In this document: positions 8,413 to 16,212 of the stretch, in pieces
How positions within the stretch are numbered: position 1 is the stretch's first letter
Layout of the letters: each line of letters opens with the position of its first letter
Assembly (NCBI GenBank): GCA_964463695.1
Contig: CAYXCZ010000023.1
Span: 7,718-71,717, forward strand
Direction: 5' to 3'
Length of the DNA: 64,000 nt
Source: JALNZU01 sp964463695
Lineage (GTDB): Bacteria > Bacteroidota > Bacteroidia > Bacteroidales > F082
Notes under the pieces: model-generated
Told to the model about the DNA's origin: nothing
What the model saw: only the letters and a program-made list of their open reading frames with translations
Databases searched by the model: none
Translations under genes and position numbers: made by a program

Positions 8413-9026
8413 CTCTCAATTTTTAAGAATCCGTTTTTTGGACCTGGAACTGCACCTTTAACAAGCAACAAGTTCTTTTCCGGAATAATTTTAATGATCT
8501 GAAGGTTGATCAACTTAACTGTTTTGCCTCCCATTCTACCTGCCATACGCATTCCTTTGAAAACGCGCGCTGGATATGAAGATGCGCCAACAGATCCTGG
8601 AGCTCTCAACCTATCGTGCTGTCCGTGAGTTGCGCCACCAACACCGTGGAATCCATGACGTTTTACAACGCCTTGAAAACCTTTTCCTTTGGATATTCCT
8701 GCAACATCGACAAATTCGCCTTCCATGAACACTTCAACAGTTACAACTTCACCAAAAGTTTTCCGATGTTCGAAGCGGGTAAACTCTGAAACTTTTCGTT
8801 TCGGTGTCGTTCCTGCTTTTGCAAAGTGTCCCTTCATTGGGTTTGAAGTATTTTTCTCTTTCTTCTCAGCAAATGACAACTGTACCGCTTCATAACCATC
8901 GTTTTCAATGGTCCTTATTTGCGTTACAACACATGGACCAGCCTCAATTACCGTAACCGGAACATTCTTTCCATTCGCATCGAAGATGCTGGTCATACCA
9001 ACTTTTTTACCTAATAATCCTGACAT
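8403..9026 (-). CDS. rplC: 50S ribosomal protein L3
   Basis: 207 residues. Starts MSGLLGKKVGMTSIFDANGK, and the long loop near residues 120-165 contains FQGVVKRHGFHGVGGATHGQ and RVFKGMRMAGRMGG, which reach toward the peptidyl transferase centre. L3 is one of two proteins that initiate 50S assembly. Overlaps rplD by 10 bases. Confidence 0.98.
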   Translation of the reverse strand: MSGLLGKKVGMTSIFDANGKNVPVTVIEAGPCVVTQIRTIENDGYEAVQLSFAEKKEKNTSNPMKGHFAKAGTTPKRKVSEFTRFEHRKTFGEVVTVEVFMEGEFVDVAGISKGKGFQGVVKRHGFHGVGGATHGQHDRLRAPGSVGASSYPARVFKGMRMAGRMGGKTVKLINLQIIKIIPEKNLLLVKGAVPGPKNGFLKIERWN

Positions 9027-9071
9027 ATCTGAAAGTCTTTTAATTATCCATTAACCTACGCGTCAGCTCGG

Positions 9072-9377
9072 TCAAACTTTAATTTCCACTTCTACTCCAC
9101 TCGGCAACTCAAGCTTCATCAATGCATCAATCGTTTGTGATGTGGAGCTATATATATCGAGAATTCTCTTGTAAGAGGATAACTCAAACTGCTCTCTTGA
9201 TTTCTTGTGCACGAAAGTTGAACGCAATACGGTGTATATCTTTTTGTCGGTAGGAAGTGGAATTGGTCCACTTACCACGGCGCCAGTCGACTTTACCGTT
9301 TTGACGATCTTTTCAGCTGATTTATCAACCAGGTTGTGATCGTACGACTTTAATTTTATTCTAATCCTTTGGCTCAC
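9072..9377 (-). CDS. rpsJ: 30S ribosomal protein S10 (GTG start)
   Basis: 101 residues starting at a GTG codon (MSQRIRIKLKSYDHNLVDKS); no ATG lies near the conserved N-terminus, so the GTG is well supported. Conserved segments are GPIPLPTDKKIYTVLRSTFV and HKKSREQFELSSYKR. S10 works in the 30S head and, as NusE, in transcription antitermination. It links fusA (24 bases upstream) to the S10 gene block. Confidence 0.97.
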   Translation of the reverse strand: MSQRIRIKLKSYDHNLVDKSAEKIVKTVKSTGAVVSGPIPLPTDKKIYTVLRSTFVHKKSREQFELSSYKRILDIYSSTSQTIDALMKLELPSGVEVEIKV

Positions 9378-9401
9378 TTTGTAGATTATTATTATTATTA
9401 C

Positions 9402-11519
9402 CTATTTGATAATCCCTTTTGCTTTATTTATTACAGCTTCTGCTATTGTTTCAGGAGCTTGCATATAATGACTGAACTCCATGCTTGAGGTGGCACGTCC
9501 CGAACTCAATGTGCGCAACGATGTAACATATCCAAACATTTCAGATAGTGGCACATCGGCTTTTATAACCTGTACACTTATCTTAGCAGTTACCTCACGC
9601 AACACAGCGCGACGTTTATTTAAGTCACCTGAAACATCTCCAAGATAATCATCAGGAGTGTTCACTTCTACTTTCATGATTGGCTCTAGTATCGCTGATT
9701 TAGCTTTACGGCAAGCAGCTTTAAATCCCATACGGGCTGCCATTTCGAAGGACAAACTATCCGAATCCACAGGGTGGAACGAACCGTCGATCAGACGAAC
9801 TTTCATGCTATCCATTGAATATCCGGCCAATACACCATTCGACATAGATTCTCTGAATCCTTTTTGAATAGCTGGAATATATTCTCTTGGAATGTTTCCA
9901 CCTTTCACCTCGTCGACAAATTGTAAGCCCACAACATTCGCGTCTGCAGGTCCGATTTCAAACTGAATATCAGCAAATTTACCGCGACCACCGGTTTGTT
10001 TCTTGTACACTTCGCGATGTGAGGCGCTGCTTAACAAAGCTTCTTTGTAAGCTACCTGAGGGCGTCCCTGATTGCATTCTACTTTAAACTCACGTTTTAG
10101 GCGGTCGACAAGGATTTCCAAATGAAGCTCTCCCATTCCAGATATAATTGTCTGTCCTGAGTTCTCGTCAGTATGTACTTTGAAAGTTGGATCTTCTTCA
10201 GCAAGTTTTGCAAGAGCCATACCCATTTTGTCCATATCTGCCTGTGTTTTAGGCTCAATAGATACATGGATAACCGGCTCAGGAAAGGACATTGATTCAA
10301 GTACAATTGGATGTGATTCAACACATAAGGTATCTCCTGTGCGGATCGTTTTAAATCCAACAGCAGCTCCGATGTCCCCAGCTTCAATTCGATCCAGAGG
10401 ATTTTGTTTATTAGCATGCATTTGCATAATGCGGGAAATACGTTCTTTCTTTCCTGTTGAGGAATTAAAAACATAAGAACCAGCATCAAGCGCACCTGAA
10501 TAAACGCGGAAAAATGCGATACGACCTACAAACGGGTCGGTTGCTATTTTAAATGCCAAAGCGCTAAATGGTTCGCTTGGATCAACTTTTCTTGTTTCTT
10601 CCAGTTCGGTGTCAGGATTAATACCTGTAACTCCGTCAATATCCAGTGGACTGGGAAGATATTGTGCAACTCCATTCAATAATGTCTGAACTCCTTTATT
10701 TTTAAAGGAAGCACCACACATTACCGGTGAAATACGCATCTCAACCGTAGCCTTGCGAATTTGCTGAATCATTTCTTCCTCGGTAATCGAGTTAGGATCA
10801 TCCATAAATTTCTCCAAAAGCTCATCACTTTCTTCAGCTACACTTTCGATAAGCTTAAGGCGATATTCCTCAACGGTTTCAACAAGATCGGCAGGGATTT
10901 CAACTTCAACCATAACGACACCTTTGGAACTATCATCCCAAACATATGCTTTGTTGGTAATCAAATCGACGATCCCTTTAAATGTTTCTTCCTCACCTAT
11001 AGGGATTTGTAATGGAATAGGATTTGCGCCTAAACGTTCCCTGATTTGGGTAAGAACACTAAAAAAATCAGCACCACTTCGATCCATTTTATTAACAAAA
11101 CAGAGACGGGGTACTTTATATTTATCAGCCTGACGCCACACTGTTTCCGATTGAGGCTCAACACCACCAACGGCGCAGAAAAGTGCAACAGCACCATCCA
11201 AAACACGCAGGGAACGCTCAACCTCCACGGTAAAGTCAACGTGACCAGGAGTATCAATTATATTGATTTTGTAGTTATCATTTTTGTAGTCCCAAAAAAC
11301 TGTCGTTGCAGCAGAGGTAATGGTTATACCACGTTCCTGCTCTTGCACCATCCAGTCCATGGTAGCAGCGCCTTCATGAACTTCACCAATTTTATGACTA
11401 CGGCCAGTGTAATAAAGAATGCGTTCAGTAGTAGTAGTCTTTCCAGCGTCAATATGGGCCATGATGCCAATATTTCGTGTAAGACGGAGTTTGTTTAATA
11501 TGTTCTGGTCAGATGCCAT
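9402..11519 (-). CDS. fusA: Translation elongation factor G
   Basis: 705 residues, a full-length EF-G that drives tRNA-mRNA translocation on the ribosome using GTP. The G1 motif AHIDAGKT is at residues 21-28, DTPGHVD at 90-96 and NKMD at 144-147; the switch I sequence ERGITITSA is at 63-71. Domains II to V follow, with the domain IV loop and the C-terminal GYVTSLRTLSSGRA. It lies between rpsG and rpsJ; tuf, which often follows it in other phyla, is absent here. Confidence 0.98.
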   Translation of the reverse strand: MASDQNILNKLRLTRNIGIMAHIDAGKTTTTERILYYTGRSHKIGEVHEGAATMDWMVQEQERGITITSAATTVFWDYKNDNYKINIIDTPGHVDFTVEVERSLRVLDGAVALFCAVGGVEPQSETVWRQADKYKVPRLCFVNKMDRSGADFFSVLTQIRERLGANPIPLQIPIGEEETFKGIVDLITNKAYVWDDSSKGVVMVEVEIPADLVETVEEYRLKLIESVAEESDELLEKFMDDPNSITEEEMIQQIRKATVEMRISPVMCGASFKNKGVQTLLNGVAQYLPSPLDIDGVTGINPDTELEETRKVDPSEPFSALAFKIATDPFVGRIAFFRVYSGALDAGSYVFNSSTGKKERISRIMQMHANKQNPLDRIEAGDIGAAVGFKTIRTGDTLCVESHPIVLESMSFPEPVIHVSIEPKTQADMDKMGMALAKLAEEDPTFKVHTDENSGQTIISGMGELHLEILVDRLKREFKVECNQGRPQVAYKEALLSSASHREVYKKQTGGRGKFADIQFEIGPADANVVGLQFVDEVKGGNIPREYIPAIQKGFRESMSNGVLAGYSMDSMKVRLIDGSFHPVDSDSLSFEMAARMGFKAACRKAKSAILEPIMKVEVNTPDDYLGDVSGDLNKRRAVLREVTAKISVQVIKADVPLSEMFGYVTSLRTLSSGRATSSMEFSHYMQAPETIAEAVINKAKGIIK

Positions 11520-11545
11520 TTCGTAATTCTCTTCTTCTTTTTTTA

Positions 11546-12013
11546 TTAGAACCTGAAGTGCGAGAAAGCTTTGTTAGCTTCTGCCATTCTGTGGGTGTCT
11601 TCTTTTTTCTTAAAAGCGGCACCTTCTTCTTTGTAAGCTGCCAAAATTTCACCTGCTAATTTCTGACCCATCGTTTTTTCGTGACGTTTTCTGGAATAAC
11701 CAATAAGGTTTTTCATACCAATTGACATCTTACGTGTGGGACGAATTTCTGATGGAATCTGGAAAGTTGCACCACCAATACGGCGACTGCGAACTTCAAC
11801 TGCCGGAGTAACATTGGCAAGCGCTTTCTTCCATACTTCTACGCAATCTTCATTGGTTTTCTTAGCAACGATATCCATTGCTTCGTAGAAGATTTTGTAT
11901 GCCACATTCTTCTTGCCTTCGTTCATGATATTGTTTACAAATTTTGTAACCAATACATCACTGAAACGTGGATCAGGAAGAATAATTCTTTTTTTTGGTT
12001 TAGCTTTTCTCAT
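11546..12013 (-). CDS. rpsG: 30S ribosomal protein S7
   Basis: 155 residues. Features include the start MRKAKPKKRIILPDPRFSDV, FVNNIMNEGKKNVAYKIFYE and the C-terminal DTHRMAEANKAFSHFRF. S7 organises the 3' major domain of 16S rRNA and lines the E site. In other bacteria it autoregulates the str operon. It lies 33 bases after rpsL and 26 bases before fusA. Confidence 0.98.
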   Translation of the reverse strand: MRKAKPKKRIILPDPRFSDVLVTKFVNNIMNEGKKNVAYKIFYEAMDIVAKKTNEDCVEVWKKALANVTPAVEVRSRRIGGATFQIPSEIRPTRKMSIGMKNLIGYSRKRHEKTMGQKLAGEILAAYKEEGAAFKKKEDTHRMAEANKAFSHFRF

Positions 12014-12046
12014 TGCTAACAGTTATAAGTCTAAATAAATATGAGT

Positions 12047-12427
12047 CTACTTCTTTACTTTCGGACGTTTTGTTCCGTACTTTGATCTTCTTTGCTTTCT
12101 TCCTTCAACACCTGAAGTATCGAGAGCACCACGGATGATGTGATATCTTACGCCAGGTAAATCCTTCACACGACCTCCGCGTATCATAACGATGGAGTGT
12201 TCCTGAAGGTTGTGACCTTCACCAGGAATGTAGGCGTTAACTTCTTTTTGATTTGTTAAACGAACCCTGGCTACTTTACGCATTGCAGAGTTTGGTTTCT
12301 TAGGTGTAGTAGTGTACACGCGCACACACACTCCACGACGTTGAGGACATGAATCGAGGGCAGGCGATTTGCTTTTGTCAACCAGCTTCTGGCGTCCCTT
12401 GCGAACTAATTGTTGAATAGTAGGCAT
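12047..12427 (-). CDS. rpsL: 30S ribosomal protein S12
   Basis: 126 residues. The decoding-site loop TTPKKPNSAMRK has lysines at 43 and 44, and GGRVKDLPGVRYH has lysine at 88; these are the residues commonly changed in streptomycin-resistant strains and here both positions are wild type. First gene of the ribosomal super-operon, with a consensus promoter about 50 bases upstream. Confidence 0.98.
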   Translation of the reverse strand: MPTIQQLVRKGRQKLVDKSKSPALDSCPQRRGVCVRVYTTTPKKPNSAMRKVARVRLTNQKEVNAYIPGEGHNLQEHSIVMIRGGRVKDLPGVRYHIIRGALDTSGVEGRKQRRSKYGTKRPKVKK

Positions 12428-12474
12428 TTTGTACTGTTTAATTTTTTTTGTTATGAACCCCTTTTTTGGGAGCG

Positions 12475-12504
12475 CAAAAGTAGTATAATTTTCTTAACTA
12501 ACAA
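12475..12504 (-). promoter_or_regulatory. Proximal promoter of the str/S10/spc operon
   Basis: On the minus strand the box TACTTTTG (12475-12482) matches the Bacteroidota -7 consensus TAnnTTTG, and TTGT (12501-12504) lies upstream with 19 nt between TTG and the -7 box. Transcription would start near 12468 and give a leader of about 40 nt before the rpsL ATG. The -33 element falls inside the 3' end of the candidate structured RNA described next. Confidence 0.75.
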
Positions 12505-12696
12505 TATGCTGTCAATCTCAAGTTTTGGGAGATAGTCATAAGGAGGGAAAAGCCCTTTATCAGGCTCTAAACCCCACAAAAACCTGTACAGAACGTCGCT
12601 TGATGGCTTTTGTGTAAGAAACCTATGACGGTTAAGCTTTTCAGGTTCCTTTTAACTATATCGTTTCCAGTATATTCCAACTCTTATCGAATTGGG
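12490..12696 (-). ncRNA. Candidate 6S-like RNA (possibly Bacteroidales-1 type) upstream of rpsL
   Basis: A transcript from the distal promoter would start near 12696. Hand pairing gives a short 5' hairpin (12677-12695, 7 bp) and then a rod: 12668-12676 with 12503-12511 (8 of 9 pairs), 12648-12658 with 12533-12543 (10 of 11), 12636-12642 with 12547-12553 (7 of 7), a central bubble of 21 nt on each side (12615-12635 and 12554-12574), and an apical 10-bp stem (12605-12614 with 12575-12584) closing a 20-nt loop. A long rod with a large central bubble, about 200 nt in total, is the 6S RNA architecture, which mimics an open promoter and binds RNA polymerase. No ORF is present. The 3' end is uncertain because no strong terminator is seen. 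It could instead be a long operon leader. Confidence 0.55.
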
Positions 12697-12700
12697 GCTG

Positions 12701-12731
12701 CAAAATTACACATTATTTTCACTCCGCCAAA
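12701..12731 (-). promoter_or_regulatory. Distal consensus promoter upstream of the candidate 6S-like RNA
   Basis: The minus strand carries TTTG (12728-12731), a 19-nt spacer and TAATTTTG (12701-12708), a full match to the phylum consensus. The nearest ORF on this strand is rpsL, almost 270 nt downstream, so the promoter either serves the structured RNA or adds a second, long-leader start for the ribosomal operon. Confidence 0.7.
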
Positions 12732-13049
12732 TCTTTTTTATCTTTTTTTTGCACAAAATGCTGTTCAAATGAAAAGAAAATGAAAAAGATAGATCAAAAA
12801 ACGCTCTGGTGTTTCAAAGTGTCCATACATAATTTTGTTTTCAGGACGTAATTTGCTGCTTTCATACCTATATGTAAGGAGATTTAAGAAAATCTGTCTT
12901 TTTGGTGTTTTCATTATTTACTACTACTCAAATTCATCCAATCGAGACTGAATTATAAATTTCAATCGGTTGATCTGGACAAAAACCTAACCTACAAGTA
13001 AATTAAGGCAACATGATGCGATCCCTAATTATTTAACTCTATCAATCTA
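12732..13049. other. AT-rich intergenic region, no gene seen
   Basis: Between the divergent promoters there is no credible ORF. A TAATTTTG box on the plus strand at 12830-12837 lacks a -33 partner, and a weak 6-bp AT-rich hairpin at 12880-12895 is followed by a short T run. I do not call a gene from these. Confidence 0.5.
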
Positions 13050-13080
13050 TTTGTTAGCAATTTAAATGTTATTACTTTTG
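13050..13080 (+). promoter_or_regulatory. Promoter of the DUF3024 gene; decides its start
   Basis: TTTG (13050-13053), 19-nt spacer, TACTTTTG (13073-13080): a full consensus match. Transcription should begin near 13087. This lies downstream of an in-frame ATG at 13066, so that codon cannot be the start on this transcript; the ATG at 13093 is preferred and the leader is very short. Confidence 0.75.
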
Positions 13081-13092
13081 AAAAAAAATAAA

Positions 13093-13440
13093 ATGAATCT
13101 TGATGTCAATAATACGCTGAATGTTATCGAGGTGATGGAAAATTTTTTGGAAAGATTTCGTCCCGATACCGAGACACGCAAAAAGCTTGATTTTGGTTAT
13201 CACATACAAAACCAAAGTGTCTTTTTCATGGAAATACGACCTAACTACATGAATCCTGATGCTATTATTGAATCTGAAATTGCAAAAGCTACGTATGTAA
13301 AGGCTAAAAAACAATGGAAAATTTTCTGGATGCGAGGCAACCTAAAGTGGTACCCTTATCACCCAAAACCCTTTGTTAATACATTTCAGGAATTTATTGA
13401 AACCGTTGAAGAAGATGAGTATCATTGCTTTTTTGGATAA
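13093..13440 (+). CDS. DUF3024 family protein
   Basis: 115 residues from the ATG at 13093, chosen because the promoter overlaps the alternative upstream start at 13066. The sequence has the DUF3024 pattern: MEIRPNYMNPDAIIESEIAK, then ATYVKAKKQWKIFWMRGNLK and the C-terminal EDEYHCFFG. The family is soluble and small, often encoded alone; its function is unknown to me. It has no signal peptide or membrane segment and stands alone between the ribosomal operon and uvrD, with its own promoter. Confidence 0.85.
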   Translation: MNLDVNNTLNVIEVMENFLERFRPDTETRKKLDFGYHIQNQSVFFMEIRPNYMNPDAIIESEIAKATYVKAKKQWKIFWMRGNLKWYPYHPKPFVNTFQEFIETVEEDEYHCFFG

Positions 13441-13521
13441 AATCAGAAAATAAAAGACAAAATCTAACAGGTTAAAGAAGTTTAAATGAACACATTTAAT
13501 GCTTACCACGCCTCTTAAAAA

Positions 13522-13688
13522 GTTGATTTGTTGATAGATTTTTCTTGATGAAGCAATTACCTCTTCGATTGATTCTTTACGAAAAAACCATTAACAAAAA
13601 TCCAACAGCGTTGGAGTCGAAATGATTCTATTACATTCTCCACAGATGCGTCCGCCATCAACAAATCAACGAATCAACAAATCAACCC
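13522..13688. repeat. 14-bp inverted and direct repeats upstream of uvrD
   Basis: The 14-mer ATCAACAAATCAAC occurs at 13657-13670 and 13673-13686 and in inverted orientation at 13522-13535. The two direct copies form part of a run of four 8-nt units of the type AATCAACR. The rest of the 290-base gap between the DUF3024 gene and uvrD shows no gene. Confidence 0.6.
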
Positions 13689-13734
13689 TAAACTCAAACA
13701 ATCATCCCTAAACTCACAAGCCTTTTGATTGAAA

Positions 13735-16062
13735 ATGGAGCAAAATCCTTATTTTTGCGACTCAAAATACAATCAAGTGACTGATTTACTCACGCAACTT
13801 AATGATCCCCAAAAGGATGCCGTCGTTCATACGCAAGGTCCGGTAATGATAATCGCCGGTGCAGGTGCCGGAAAAACCCGAGCCCTCACCTATCGTATCG
13901 CTTATCTCTTGCAAGAAGGTGCCGACCCTTACTCTATCCTTGCTCTCACCTTCACCAATAAAGCAGCCCGCGAAATGAAGGAACGTATCATGGGTCTTAT
14001 TGGCGATAACGAAGGGCGTAACGTGTGGATGGGGACTTTTCACTCAGTCTTTGCACGTATTCTCAGGGTTGAAGGACATCATCTGGGCTATCCTCAAAAC
14101 TTCACCATCTATGATACCGACGATACCAAACGTCTGATCCGTAGTATACTAAGCGAGCTCAACCTCGATCCTAAAGTGTATAATCCATCGTATATTCTGC
14201 ATCGTATTTCCAACGCGAAATCGAACCTCTTCTCTGCTGCTGATTATCTTAATAACCCTGAAGTACAAACTGCTGATGCCGCTGCAGGCAAGCCACTTAC
14301 CGGTGAGATTTTTAAGACATATAATGCCCGGCTGAAACGAGCAGATGCAATGGATTTTGACGACCTGCTTTTTAATACAAACCTCCTTTTCCGCGATTTT
14401 CCTGAAGTCTTGCACAAATACCAGCATCGCTTCCGCTTTATTCTTGTGGATGAGTACCAGGATACCAATCATGCTCAGTACCTTATCATTAAACGAATGG
14501 CTGCATTGCATGAAAACATTACCGTTGTGGGTGATGATGCCCAAAGTATCTACGCTTTCAGGGGAGCCAATATTCAAAATATTCTCAACTTCAAGCACGA
14601 TTATCCTGATCATCAACTTTATCGGCTGGAACAAAACTATCGCTCCACTCAAACCATCGTCAATGCTGCGAATGGAGTGATCGCGAAGAATAAAGATCAG
14701 ATTAAAAAAACCGTTTGGACAGAAAATGAAGAGGGGATGCCTATCAGCTTGCTGCGCGCCACCTCCGACAATGAAGAAGGAACCCTTGTAGCGAACTCCA
14801 TTTTTGGGTTTAAGATGGCAAAACAACTGCCAAACAGCCACTTTGCTATCCTTTACCGCACCAATGCACAGTCGCGCTCAATGGAAGAAGCGTTGCGACG
14901 TCAGGGTATTCCTTACAAGATTTATGGAGGGCTCTCGTTTTACAGCCGAAAAGAGGTAAAAGACCTTCTCTCCTATTTTCGGTTGGTAATCAATTCCAAT
15001 GATGAGGAAGCGTTGTTGCGGGTTATTAATTATCCTGTCAGGGGAATTGGAAAAACGACCATCGAAAAATTACAAGTGGTAAGCAACGAGCATCAGTGCA
15101 GCATCATGGAGCTTATCTCAAATCCTGATCAGCGCCTTAACGAACTCAACCGTGGCACTATGGGTAAGCTAAACGACTTTGCCACTATGATCAAAAGCTT
15201 TGCAGCTCAACTGGATAAGCGTAATGCCTTTGAGTTGGCACAGCATATTACCAATTCTGTCGGCATCGTGGGTGCGCTCAAAGAGGAAGATAACATTGAA
15301 TCAGTTAATCGAATTGAAAACATCGAAGAATTGTTGAATGCTATCATGGAATATGCCGAACGCGAACCTGAAGCCGGCGAACTGGGTGAGGAAGGCGTTC
15401 CACAGCGTTCCTTAGGTCATTTTATGCAAGAGGTTGCACTACTTACCGACGCTGATAAAAAAGATGACAACGAACATACCGACTATGTAAGTTTGATGAC
15501 TATCCATGCTGCAAAAGGACTGGAATTTCCTTACGTTTATATCGTTGGCCTGGAAGAAAATTTGTTTCCTTCCATTCAGTCACTCGGGACGAGGGCTGAG
15601 CTCGAAGAAGAACGCAGGTTGTTTTATGTTGCTTTGACACGTGCGCAGGAAAAAGTAACCATAAGTTATGCTGAAAGCAGGTATCGTTGGGGTAACCTCA
15701 CACTCAGCGAACCGAGCCGTTTTATTGAAGATATCGACAGTAAGTTTGTTGAAAGCCCAAAACGAAATCAAGCAGATTATAAGCAAAAACAGTCATCGAT
15801 GTTCCCTGGCAAACACCATACAACAGAACGTCCTTCGGCTTCAGCTGCAACTGAGCACACATCCTCCGACGAACCATTCGAACCATCTGAAATTGATGCA
15901 CTTCAGAATGGAATGGTGGTAGAGCATCAAAAATTTGGTAAAGGGAAAATTATTCAAATGGAAGGAACAGGAGCTAATCGAAAAGCTACCGTATTTTTTG
16001 CAGGTATCGGACAAAAGCAATTGCTGCTTAAATTTGCCAAGCTTAAAATTTGCGAAGAATAA
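13735..16062 (+). CDS. UvrD/PcrA-family superfamily I DNA helicase
   Basis: 775 residues from the ATG at 13735, the usual length for UvrD/PcrA/Rep 3'-5' helicases that act in repair and replication restart. Visible motifs: Q-motif LNDPQKDAV, Walker A GAGAGKT (residues 42-48), motif Ia TFTNKAAREM, Walker B LVDEYQDTN, motif III GDDAQSIYAFRGA, motif IV LEQNYRST, motif V MTIHAAKGLEFPYVYI and motif VI ALTRAQE. The C-terminal 60 residues resemble the Tudor-like tail of PcrA (MVVEHQKFGKGKIIQMEG) that contacts RNA polymerase. A consensus -7 box lies inside the first 8 codons, so translation may really begin at the GTG at 13777 (761 residues). Confidence 0.95.
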   Translation: MEQNPYFCDSKYNQVTDLLTQLNDPQKDAVVHTQGPVMIIAGAGAGKTRALTYRIAYLLQEGADPYSILALTFTNKAAREMKERIMGLIGDNEGRNVWMGTFHSVFARILRVEGHHLGYPQNFTIYDTDDTKRLIRSILSELNLDPKVYNPSYILHRISNAKSNLFSAADYLNNPEVQTADAAAGKPLTGEIFKTYNARLKRADAMDFDDLLFNTNLLFRDFPEVLHKYQHRFRFILVDEYQDTNHAQYLIIKRMAALHENITVVGDDAQSIYAFRGANIQNILNFKHDYPDHQLYRLEQNYRSTQTIVNAANGVIAKNKDQIKKTVWTENEEGMPISLLRATSDNEEGTLVANSIFGFKMAKQLPNSHFAILYRTNAQSRSMEEALRRQGIPYKIYGGLSFYSRKEVKDLLSYFRLVINSNDEEALLRVINYPVRGIGKTTIEKLQVVSNEHQCSIMELISNPDQRLNELNRGTMGKLNDFATMIKSFAAQLDKRNAFELAQHITNSVGIVGALKEEDNIESVNRIENIEELLNAIMEYAEREPEAGELGEEGVPQRSLGHFMQEVALLTDADKKDDNEHTDYVSLMTIHAAKGLEFPYVYIVGLEENLFPSIQSLGTRAELEEERRLFYVALTRAQEKVTISYAESRYRWGNLTLSEPSRFIEDIDSKFVESPKRNQADYKQKQSSMFPGKHHTTERPSASAATEHTSSDEPFEPSEIDALQNGMVVEHQKFGKGKIIQMEGTGANRKATVFFAGIGQKQLLLKFAKLKICEE
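13750..13757 (+). promoter_or_regulatory. -7 box within the uvrD 5' end
   Basis: TATTTTTG matches TAnnTTTG. Possible -33 partners are TTTG ending at 13727 (22-nt spacer) or TTG at 13729-13731 (18-nt spacer). If active, it would start RNA downstream of the ATG at 13735 and force use of a later start. Confidence 0.45.
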
Positions 16063-16137
16063 AACACTTTTCAACCCACAACGATCGTTATTCTGCCATA
16101 ATTTAGTTCAGATTAGAATGAACATCGGAATTTTAGT

Positions 16138-16145
16138 TATTTTTG
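16138..16145 (+). promoter_or_regulatory. -7 box upstream of the DUF4290 gene
   Basis: TATTTTTG matches the -7 consensus and lies 67 bases before the DUF4290 ATG. No good TTG box is seen at the right distance upstream, so confidence is moderate. Confidence 0.4.
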
Positions 16146-16212
16146 CCGTTGGTTAAAGCCCTTAACCCAAGGCTGTAAATTACAGAAAGAATTATCAATA
16201 CATTTTATTTAG

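Noticed and set aside
12428..12700. The upstream region as a simple long leader (S7 or S12 autoregulatory site) instead of a separate RNA
   Set aside because: Not fully excluded. I favour the 6S-like RNA because of the symmetric central bubble and the separate proximal promoter, but a leader role would need only loss of the second promoter.
12830..12905. TAATTTTG box on the plus strand followed by a short AT-rich hairpin and T run, possibly a small RNA
   Set aside because: No -33 box at the right distance, a 6-bp A/T-rich stem, and no conserved structure; too weak to call.
13657..13688. Short 8-nt array that could be taken for a CRISPR-like repeat
   Set aside because: Units are 8 nt without spacers, there are no cas genes, and the array is tiny.
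14149..14841. 230-codon open frame on the minus strand opposite the UvrD-like gene
   Set aside because: It lies entirely within the helicase coding sequence, which shows all its motifs, and the antisense translation has no recognisable domain.
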